From Desulforhopalus sp. (lineage in GTDB: Bacteria; Desulfobacterota; Desulfobulbia; Desulfobulbales; Desulfocapsaceae): DNA of 64,000 nt. The stretch lies in the NCBI GenBank assembly GCA_030247675.1, contig JAOTRX010000002.1, positions 186,001 through 250,000 of the forward strand. The letters run 5' to 3'. This document shows positions 44,059 through 56,000 of the stretch, piece by piece; position 1 is the stretch's first letter, and each line of letters starts with the position of its first letter. The notes beneath the pieces are model-generated. The model was not told where the DNA came from, did no database searches, and saw only the letters and a list, made by a program, of their open reading frames with translations. The translations under genes were made by a program, and so were the position numbers.

Positions 44059-47000
44059 ATGCCAACAACATTAGAATACATGCAGCTTGCAACACGAGTT
44101 TACGACGCATCCGACAGAAACAAAATAGACCTTCCTGAGCATTGGGCTCAAATAAACTGGGTGCCTGATCGATTCTTGGGTTTTTCTGCGGGAGTCTACA
44201 AAAACGAAATGACCAACGAATATGTCATTTCCTACACAGGGACTAATGAGGCTGTTGATACGCTGAGTTGGACTGCTGGAATGGGCATCCCTGCTCCGCA
44301 GATATTTGATGCGATGAATTTTTATTTTGAATTCAGAAAAACCCATCGCGATGCAACCAATATATCTTTCACAGGCCATTCGCTTGGCGGAGGATTGGCA
44401 TCGCTGATGGCAGTATTTTTTGATAAACAAGCGGAGGTCTTCGATCAAGCGCCCTTCAGGCTTGCCGCTATAAGTGGAGCTGTATTGTCAGAAGCTGCCG
44501 ATACCATGAATGACGCGGGATATTATGACACAAAATTAGCACATTATCTCGATTCTTATGGAAGCCTTCTTTCGATGCGTGAATCGAATGTGAAGGAATA
44601 TTTTATTGAAGGTGAGATTTTGGCTACGGCTAGAGCGGTTCCTCTGAGCACAATAGCTGGCAGCAGTACTCCTTATGATCTTGGAAGCTCAAATGCATCG
44701 GCTGTCGATAGGCATTCCATTACGTTGCTTACTCTTCTGAAACTCTCGGGTTTCTTTAAGAATGTTGCTGGAAAATTGCCTGACTTAGTAACGGAAATGT
44801 TGGATAAAGACCTGTTTGCCGCAGATTCAAGAGATGAGCGAAAAGCTGATTTCCTCCGCAAGCTGCTTCGCCATCAACTTGGCGTAAAAGGCTCGGTTTC
44901 ACCGGACGACATGCTGACCCGCTTCACCAACGACATGCAAAAACTCGTCGATGCAGGCGCCGCATCCGCACCGGAACCCGACCTGACCAAGACCCTTATC
45001 GCCTTTGCCATGCAGGCCTATTACGACGACCGGCTTCGCACAGATCGTGAGCTTTTTACCACCGACGGTATTACCGGCGGTATCCGCTTTGACCGTAACG
45101 ATGTCGCCGATTCCCTGGAAGATGCAAAAGGCTACACAAAATATTTCAGCAGCTACCTCTTGTCATTGCCGAGCGATGACCGAATTCTTATCGAACAACA
45201 ATTGCCTGACCTGCTCGACTGGTATATCCAGGCGGGTAGCGAAGCCATGTCTGCTGTGGCAGGGGAAAAGCGGGCTTTCATGTTGGGCGGGAAGGGAGAG
45301 AACAACCTGACCGGTGGCGATGAAAATGATCTGCTGGTTGGCGGTGAAGACAACGACACCTTAAATGTCAGTGATGGTACAGATTATCTGCTCGGAGGTG
45401 GGGGAAATGATATCTTTCTGGTTACAGGAAAGGTTGATGGAAAGAGTAATTTCTATGGCGGGGAAGGCGATGACGCAATCCGCGGCTCGGCTGAGGCCGA
45501 TACCATTGATCTAAGCTCGGTAAAGGTCTTCGATATTGAGAAGGTCGACATGGGCGCCGGTGACGATACAGTTACGGCCTCGAAATCAAATAAAGGCCCA
45601 GAGGAATACCGGGGAGGGGCTGACAGCGACACCATCGACGGGAAAAGCGCCGGTCGCCGCTTGAAGCTCTACGGTGATGGTGGAGATGACCAGCTATCCG
45701 GCAGCAGGTATGGGGACACTCTGGAAGGCGGCGAAGGTGCCGATACACTGGAAGGTGGTGGGGGCAGTGACATCTACATTGCGGGTGACAGCGACATTAT
45801 CAGGGATTCGGATCGTAGTGGGATTGTAAGATTTACCGGCATAACCTTATCCGGGGGTGAGCAAGAGGAAAAAGGTTCGGCAATCTACAACGGCAACAGC
45901 GGCGAGACTTACACCTGGTCGGGCGGCACACTGCAGGTGGAGAGCGGCGGTGAGTCACTCACCATTAAGAATTTCTCCAACGATTCACTAGGCATTCACC
46001 TGGAGCCCAAAGAGCCGCCGCCCGATCCACCTCCCCCACCCGAACCACCACCTCCACCCCGAGGGGGCGACCCGCTGGTATTAGACCTGGGCGGCAACGG
46101 TATCATTACCACCGGGTTGAATGCTGGAATCCATTTCGATCATGATGGCGATGGCTTTCGGGAACTCTCCGGTTTTGTCAATTCCGAGGATGGTCTTGTT
46201 GTCCTCGACCGCAATGAAGACGGCACGATCAACAACGGTGGCGAGTTGTTCGGTGACAGCACCCGACTGCTGGATGGGACTATCTCTCCGCATGGTTTTG
46301 CGGCACTCAGTGAATTTGACGATGATAAAGATGGAATTATTAATAATGATGACGCCATCTTCGATAAACTGAGAATCTTTCAGGACTTCAATCAGAATGG
46401 CAAAGCCGATGTCGGCGAACTCTTCACTCTGGAAGAAAAGAAGATCGCCGGTTTGAACATGGCTTACCAGAACTCGCCCTTTATCGACAAATTCGGCAAT
46501 GCCCACCGGCAGTTGGGAACCTATGTCACTGAAGCAGGTGAGGTTCGTACCATGACCGATGTAGTTTTTGCCATGAACCGGACCTTTTCCGAGACGGAGA
46601 TGCTTGAAGTGCCGGCGGATATCGCAGTTTTGCCCGACGCGGTCGGTTACGGCACGACGTACAGCCTGCATCAGGCCATGGTGCGGGACGAAAGTGGCCG
46701 ATTGAAAAAGTTGGTGCAGGACTTTGTTGCCTGTACCGATCGCATGACTCGGTTGGCTCTGACGGAAAAGATCGTCTACGCTTGGACTGGCCAGGATCAA
46801 GTACTGGCAACCGATACCACAAGGAAAATTAATGTCCTGGATTCGTTTATCGGTACCAACCTCGGAGGTAACTGGCTACGGGCCATGAACCGCTTCGATC
46901 AGGTGCTGGACACCGTTTATTTTCAACTGATGCGTGCCTCCCATTTGCAGCCGCTCTTTGCCAACGTAACCTATGCCTTAAATACTACCTCGGGAACGTA

Positions 47001-50000
47001 CGTTGGACGCTTTGACAATCTTGTGCCGATGCTTGCCGCAAATATTGAGCAATCCTCAGAGACCAGCCACGATCTGGTGCTGGATTTTGTCAGGGCCGTA
47101 CGCGGTATCAACCCCTATAACAACCTCAATCAGGCGGCCTTGCGCCGCGACCTGCAGAACTGGCTGACCAACCGCGATCCAGACGAGATCTATTCCGAGG
47201 AGTCCTTGGGGATCATGACCAGCCTTGCTGCGGGAGCCACAGACCTCGATGACACGGTGGTTGGAGGCGAGCAGGGAGAACTGCTCTACGGTTTCACCGG
47301 CAACGACACCATTCGCGGTATGGCGGGCGATGATGTTTTGGTTGGCGGCACCGGGAGCGACGTACTGCAGGGCGGGACCGGCAACGACATCTACCGGTTC
47401 AGCCGCGGCTTTGGCAAAGACCGGATCGATAATTTGGATACGACTACCGGTCGCTATGATGTCGTTGAATTCACCGGGGACATCCGCATTGAGGAACTGC
47501 AGTTCTTCCGGGCCGGCGACGATTTGGTCATCAATGTCGGCCTGACTGGCGACCAGCTTCGTATTGGGTCTCATTTCTATCTGGATTCGGCCGGCGGCCA
47601 TGCCGTTGATTCCCTCCACTTTGCCGATGGCACGACCCTTGCTATCGGAGGTTCCGGCTTTGCCGTCCTCAACACCCTCGTCACCCACATCACCGAGGCT
47701 GGCGACGAACTCCACGGAACTCTAGGGAACGATGTTATCGACGGTCTCGGCGGCAACGATACGATGTTTGGTAAGGAGGGCAATGACATCTTGAAGGGTT
47801 CGGCTGGCAACGATGTCATCATTGGCGATGGCGGTGACGACAGCTTGTCTGGCGATGCAGGTAATGACAAGCTCGTAGGCGGCATGGGTAATGACCAGTT
47901 GATCGGTGGTTCCGGCGATGACAGTCTCGTAGGCGGTGAAGGGGATAATCAGCTGGCTGGCGGCACCGGCAATGACTTTCTGCAGGGCGGCAGCGGCAGC
48001 GACATTTTTCGTTATGGCCTGGGCGATGGCCTGGACACCATCGTAAATGACAATAATGCGGTGAACGTCCAAGATGTCCTCGATTTGACCAATGGTATCA
48101 GGGCCGAAAATGTGACGGTTCGGAGAATCTATACCGATTTACTGGTGAACATCGCTGGTGGCGGCGAGATCCGCGTAACGAATTACTTTTTGCCCAATGT
48201 CCCGTCGATCAGAGAAATTCGTTTTGCCGACGGTGTTGTCTGGAACACTGCACAGATCGCAGCTTTCGTTCGCACCGGTACCGCCGCCGCCGATTATCTT
48301 TATGGCAGCGGCGATCCAGACGTTCTCCACGGGTTGGAGGGCAACGACACTATCTCCGGCTACGGTGGCGACGACCAGATTTACGGTGATGAAGGCAATG
48401 ATATTCTCAGTGGGGGACGGGGGGCCGATATCGTTGAGGGTGGCAGCGGCAACGATAATCTTTCCGGTAACGAAGATAACGATATTATCACCGGCGGCGC
48501 GGGTTTCGATGTGCTTGATGGTGGGAGCGGCAGCGACACCTATCATTACGAAAGCGGATTCGGCGAGGATTTGATCAATAACTTAGATAGTGGCACGGGC
48601 CGCATCGATATCATCGAATTTGGCGCAAGCATCACTACAGACATGATGACTGCCGATCGATCCGGTGACAATCTGATTCTGCGGGTTATCGGTGGCAGCG
48701 ATGCCATCACTGTCAGTAATTATTTCAATAACATTGATGCTGGCGGCAAATATTTCATCAACGAAATTCGCTTTGCCGATGGAACGGTTTGGGATGTTAC
48801 CGCTATCAAGCACCTGACGACCAAGACGACTGAAGGCAATGACCAAGTTTATGGCTATGCAACGGATGACGTGATTGATGCCTTAGGAGGCAACGATACG
48901 GTTCGCGGTGCAACAGGCAGCGACATATTGTCCGGCGGCAGCGGTGACGATACCCTTTGGGGCGATGCTGGCAATGACAGCCTCCTTGGAGGCAATGGCA
49001 ATGACATTCTCTACGGAGGAACCGGCAATGATTCAATCGTCGGCGGCAGCGGCAACGATTTGCTGTCGGGCCACAGCGGCAATGATACCTATATTTTTGA
49101 GCAGGGTTTCGGTCAGGACAAGATTTTCCAGAATAATTATGGTGGAACGGATTCCGTAGCAATAACCTTTGGCCTGGGTATATCAGCAGCCGATTTTGCC
49201 GTCAGAAGAAATGGGGCGGTACTGTATCTTTCTTCAAAGGTGTCTTCCGATGCCTTGACCATTGAGGATTATTTTAGGCCGGGTGGGGAACGGTCGGCGG
49301 GGACGGCCTACCAGTTTGTCTTTGCTGACGGATCGGTGCTCGGTTTTACAGAGGTTGTCGAGCAAAGCCTCGTTGCAACACCGGGAGCGGACTATCTGTT
49401 CGGCTACGAAGAAGTCAATGCTATCTCAGGTGGTGGTGGTAACGACAGTATCATTGGCAACGGCGGCGACGATATCCTTGCCGGTGGAGCCGGTGATGAT
49501 TCTTTGAGTGGTGGTGTGGGTGCTGACACCCTGTCCGGTGGCGAAGGCAACGACTCCCTCCAGGGCGGCGCCGGCAATGACAATATTGCTGGAGATGAAG
49601 ACAATGACTCAATATGGGGCGGATCCGGCGGTGATGTCGTCAGTGGTGGAATCGGCAACGATAGCCTGATGGGTGATGACGGTGGTGACACCCTGTCCGG
49701 TGGCATTGGTAATGATACCCTCTCCGGTGGTACCGATGCCGATTTCCTTGATGGCGAAGTCGGTAACGACAGGCTATTTGGTGATGACGGCGACGACGTC
49801 CTCATTGGCGGCGCAGATGACGACTATCTGACCGGTGGTCGAGGGAATGATGTCTACCAATACCAGGCCGGGTTTGGCAGCGATACCATCGATAATCTCT
49901 ACGATCCGAACACCAGCGCCTTCGATGTCATCAGGTTTGACGCAACCATAGCTGCCTCTGATGTCCGGGTGGTGAGAAATAGCGACGATTTGTTGTTGGT

Positions 50001-53000
50001 AGTTCCAGCGACTGGCGATCAGATACGGGTCAGGAACTATTTTCACAATTATGCCCGGGGCAATTATATCGTCAACGAGGTGCAGTTTGCCGATGGCACC
50101 GTCTGGGATATCCCGACTATCAAGCTTATGGCGCTTGTCGCAACGCCGGGCGATGATCAGTTACTTGGCTACGAAACCGCCGATGTCATATCGGGATTGG
50201 CCGGTAACGACATGGTGTACGGTCGCGAGGGAAATGACCGGATTTTTGGTGGGGAAGGCGACGACACCCTGCGTGGTGGCTGGGGAAATGACCTGCTTGA
50301 TGGCGGAGAAGGTGACGATTTGCTTGTCGGCAATATCGAACCCTCGGGCCCGTACGGTAGCATGTCGGCCAATACCATGGCCGATAATGACACCTATCTG
50401 TTTGGCAGAGGAGACGGCCACGACAGCATCCAGGACTACGACGCCCGCCTTGCAAACCAGGATACCCTCAGTCTCAAGGAGGGTGTCGCGCCCCAGGACA
50501 TAACAGTGCTACGGGTCGGACTTAACCTCATTCTGGCCATCAAGGGCACAGATGACCGGATTACCCTGCAAAATTATTTTAAAGAAGGGTATCAGGTAGC
50601 TGAAAACAATCCCGATCAAATCGAAGTCATAAGGTTTGTTGACGGTACCATCTGGACCCCCACCACCATAAAAGATATCCTGCTGGCTGGTTCGGACAAT
50701 CCGGACACGATTATCGGTTACCGCGGCCACGACCTTGTTACCGGTCAGGGTGGCAACGACATCATTGAGGGTCGAAGCGGTAATGACGCACTCTATGGCG
50801 GGGCCGGCAACGACACCATCCGTGGCGGACGGGGCGATGACATGCTTGACGGGGGCGTCGGCAACGACTATCTCGACGGCAACGCCAACGCCTCCGGGAT
50901 GGATGATGGTCCCCTTGGAATTGCCACTGAAAACGATACCTATTTGTTCGGCTGGGGTGACGGCCACGACACCATCAATGATTACGACTGGCGCACCGGC
51001 AACCTCGATACCCTGCGTTTCAAGGAAGGCGTCGGGAGTGGCGATGTGCGCTTTGAACGTCTCAACAACAGCACCGGCGACCTTCTCGTTGTGCTGGGGG
51101 ATGGTGCCGATACCATCACGATTAAAAACTGGTTTGGCTACAATGTAAATTATTACAAAATTGAACGCTTCGAATTTGCCGACGGCAGTGTTGTTGATTC
51201 GGCATACGTCGAAACCCACCTGACCAAGGTTGGTACTGCCGGCGACGATAGCCTTCAGGGCAGCAAGAGTGGCGAGACCCTGCTTGGTTTTGCCGGGACC
51301 GACAACCTTTCTGGCGATCGGGGTGATGATATCCTTGATGGTGGAGTCGGCGACGATTTGTTGCAGGGTGGTGAGGGCAATGACGCCTATATGTTTGGCT
51401 TGGGCTCAGGGCATGACACCATCATCGAATACGACTGGTACTACCAGGACAGGGTGGAGATAGGAGCTGAGATCTCCCCCGACAACCTTATTGTCCGCCG
51501 CTCGGGATCGGATATGGTCCTCACTATAGTTGGAGCTGACGATCGCCTGTTGGTTAAACAAGGGTTTTATGAATCTTCCTCGGCCTACCGTATCGAGCAG
51601 GTTCGTTTCGCTGACGGCCAGACCTGGGATTATACCACCCTTCAGGCCCGCGCTCTGTTGGCGACAGATGGAAACGATGTGCTTGAAGGGACATCAGGTG
51701 CCGATATCCTTGATGGGCTTGGTGGGGCTGATACGCTGAAAGGCGGCTATGGGTCGGATATCTACCGCTTTGCTATCGGTTATGGCCAAGACATCATCGA
51801 GGAGGTGGGTTGGGATTATTATGGGTCTGATAGGGTTGAATTCCTTGGTGGAATCACTGCCAATGACCTCAGTTATACTATGAATAACGGCGATCTCCTG
51901 ATCACCCACAAGGTTAGCGGAGAAGGGCTACAGATCAAGGGCGGGACATATGCAATCGAACGTTACACCTTTGCTAATGGCACAGTCCTGACCGCAGCCG
52001 ACGTCAGAAATTTGGTAACTGTGCCGCCGACTACCGAGACCTTGATCGGCACAGCAGCTGACGATGTGCTGATCGGCAGCGATCTTGACAGCGCTATTCT
52101 TGGACTGGAAGGTGACGACACCTTGATCGGTTCAGGTGGTAGCGACACCCTTGAAGGCAGGGATGGCAATGATGTGCTGATTGGTGGCAGCGAAAGAGAT
52201 ACCTTGATCGGTGGCACCGGCAGCAATACCTACCGCTTTGAGAGGGGTACCGGCCTTGATCTGATTGAATCCCGGATTGCCGACGGTTCTGACGACATCG
52301 TCGAATTTGCGCCCGGCATTACCGCCAACGACTTGCAGGTGCAGTTTGGCGATGCTGGCTATGATTACTTCCCAGCAGGAACCGGATATTCTCGCCTGGT
52401 CATCGGTATCGGTGGCGATGACGCCTTTGCAATTACCGTTGACGGTTGGAGAGATATCGTCCGTTCCTCTGTGCGTCTCTTTAAGTTTGCCGGCGGTACC
52501 GAGTTGAGTCTCGAAGATGTCCTGGCGCTAAACGACGGCGGCATGGTCGGTTACCAGTGGGGATCTTATTCATCTGGTAGCCTGATCGGCAGCAATGCCG
52601 ACGATGAAATATACGGATATGAGGGAAATGATACGCTCCGGGGCCGTGGCAATAATGATTATCTGGATGGCGGATGGGGGGATGATCTTCTCAGTGGCGA
52701 CAGCGGCAACGATTATCTGAGAGGAAGTAGCGGCAGTGATGTCCTTGCCGGTGGGGGTGGAGATGATTCTCTAAGTGGTGGGTATGGTGACGATGTGTAT
52801 CTCTTTAACAGAGGAGATGGCAATGATACTATCGAAAGCAGCTCGAATGCCGAGGAGCGCAATGCCCTTTCCTTTGGTGTCGGCATAGGCACGGGGGATG
52901 TTTCTGCCTATTTTGATGATGGTGGTAAGCTGGTTCTCCTTGTTGATGGTGGCGTCGGCGGGCGGATCAGCTGTCCATGGTTTGAAGATCTGGGGACTAT

Positions 53001-56000
53001 GGTGGAAAGTACTAACCTGCCTCTACGTAATGTCCAGTTTGTCGGGGCTGATGGCCAGGTTCGCATTTTTAATCTAGTCGAAATGGTGCACGCCAGGCTT
53101 GCCTCCCTGGTCAATGCGAACGCCCTGCAGCCGACAAATCTGTTTGACGACGCTGACCGCTTTGATATTACTTACACTACTCTGCCGACTGGTGGCGATG
53201 CCGCGGTTTCTTATGCCCAGAACAGTGATATGTTCGGCACCCCGCTTTATGCGACGGCGAGCACCGGGACAGATGGTGACGATATCATTTTTGGTACCCA
53301 GAATGGTGATAGTCTTACGGGCCTCGTGGGCAATGATCTCCTGTGGGGCAGGGACAGCGACGACTACCTCGATGGTGGCGAAGGCATAGACCGAATCGAT
53401 GCTGGAAGCGGCAACGACATGCTCCTGGGCGGAAGCGGCGATGACGCGCTTTTCGGCGGTCTTGGCGACGATATTCTCATTGCTGGGCCGGGCATTAACA
53501 TTTCCTCGGGAGGCTTTGGTAACGACACCTATCTCTTTAATGCCGGTGACGGTTTCCTCACCATTGAGGATAGCTACCTGGAAGAGGGTGGGGAAGACGA
53601 TTACGGTGGTGAATATGGCGGCGAGGAGCCGAGTTTTACAAGTGCTGCCCTGATGAGCGAATACGATGGCGAATACGATGGCGAATACGATGGCGAATAC
53701 GATGGTGACTATGGTGGTGACTATGGCGGGGATTATGGCGGTACTACTGCCATCAATGTCCTCCAGTTTGGCGAGGGAATCGCCGCCGCCGATCTCAAGT
53801 TTTCCGAAAAAGACGGCTATCTGATCATCGATATCGCTACAACCGGTGATCAACTGCGCCTTGCCGGTTTCGATTCAGAACGACCGACATACACCCGGGC
53901 GGTAGATGTCTTCCGCTTCGCCGACGGCAGTGAGGTAAACCATGAAGAGCCACTGACTGAAGGAATCAGTACTCCACCAACCGATGAATATGACGAGCTG
54001 CATGGTACGTCCGGCAACGATATCCTGGCGGGCGGCGGCGGTTATGACGAATATTTCTTCAACCTCGGTGACGGGGTCGATACCATTATCGATATCAGTA
54101 GTCCAGAGATGGAAAACGACGTTGTATTCGGCGAAGGTATCTCGGCAGACAACATCCGGGCGGTGATGGAAGACGGTTCCTTGGTTCTGCTGATAGGCGA
54201 GGACGGCGAAGCAATCCGCTTCGAAGGCTATAATCCGGGCATCCCCGGCATGCCGGTTCCAGTTGGGTGGTTCTATTTCGAGGATGGCTCTTCCTTGAGT
54301 TTTGATGAATTGTTGGGCAGCAATTACGGAATTGTTGGCACCCCGGAACAGGATCTCCTTGAGGGAACTTCCGGCAATGACCGGATTCGTGGCTTGGAGG
54401 ACAATGACCTGTTGGCCGGTGGTGACGGTGACGATACCTATGTCTTTGCCGCCGGGGGCGGTGTTGATACGATTGACGATATAGCCAGGTGGGGCGAAGG
54501 TAATACCTTGATTTTACCAGATGGCTCCGCTCCCGCCAATATTCGGCTTAGTCATGATCCCGATGCCGGAACCCTGATCATCCGGGAGACAGCAACCGAC
54601 AACGAAATCCGCCTGACCGGTTTTGATCGCCTCAATCCTCTGGGCGCTCGAGCGGTACAATCCTTTCAGTTCGGCAATAACGGCACTCTGCTTTCTTACG
54701 AGGAGCTGCTTGCTCAAGGCTTCGATATAACAGGTGATGAAAACACCGACAGCCTCCTGCTTGGCACCGCTCTCACCGACCGTATTCGAGGCGGCAACGG
54801 TGACGACATCCTGGTCGGTGGAACCGGTAATGATTTTCTCTTTGGCGGCAGCGGCAACGACACCTATCTCTTCAACCGGGGCGACGGCATCGTCACCATC
54901 AAGGATTCGGTGGAATTCAGCGCCGGAAATATCCTCAAGTTCGGGCCAGGGATCACCGCCGAGGACCTTGTCGGCCATACCACCTTTGTTGTACCAGAGA
55001 ACGGCAATGAAGGGGCATTGGTCATCAACCTTGGCAACGGCGATGAATTGCGCCTCATGGGTTATGATCCTCATGCAATAGGGCTCGGGCCCAGGGCGGT
55101 CGACACCTTCGAATTTGCAGACGGAAGCAGCATCAGCTACCGTGAGCTGACCAATCATGCTCCGGAGGCAGGTGCGGCGGTGCTAGCCGATCTGACTGTG
55201 GCTGAGGATCAGCCGCTTCTTTTCCAGCTTCCGGCAGACAGTTTCCGTGATGCCGATGGTGACGTCCTTCTCTACAATGTTGAGGTGTCCGGCTATGACA
55301 CGATGCCCGATTGGCTGCACTTTGACCGGCAGACCCGAACCCTCAGCGGCCTGCCGGATAACGACGCTGTCGGCTCGTTCGCCCTGACCGTCAACGCCGT
55401 TGATCCGCTCGGCCGCAGTGCCGCGCGGTCCTTTGCCTTGAGTGTGGCCAACGTCAACGACGCGCCGCAGGTTCATGCACTACTTGCCGCACAGACTATT
55501 GATGAAGGCCAATTGTTCAGCTTGCAGGTCCCGGATGATACCTTCTGGGATATTGATACCGGTGACAGTTTAGCACTGTCGGCGAACTTGGCGAATGGTG
55601 AGCCAATGCCGAGCTGGCTGAGCTTTGATGCGGCAACAGGAACCTTCTCCGGTACTCCCGGCAGCGGCGATGCGGGATCTGTCACGGTGCGCTTGACTGC
55701 CACCGATCAGGCAGGTGCAACGGTATCCACCGATATGACTATTGAGGTGTTGAACAGCAACGATCCACCGATAGTTGCCGATTCGGAGGCGATCATTCTC
55801 CAGGACGTTCGGGACGCCAGTGGCCAGATTTTGGCGACCGATCCAAATGGCGACACCCTTCTCTACACCGTGCAGAGCGGGCCGGTAAATGGCAGCTTGG
55901 TTCTTGATGAACAGGGCTCCTGGCAATACCATGCCAATGGTCTGTTCATAGGTAGCGATAGTGCCACGGTGACGGTGGCCGATGGCAACGGCGGAGTGGT

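Noticed and set aside
47260..54900. Regular DNA repeats that could be mistaken for a CRISPR or satellite array
   Set aside because: They encode GGxGxDxLx peptides in one continuous frame and vary at third positions. They are RTX protein repeats.
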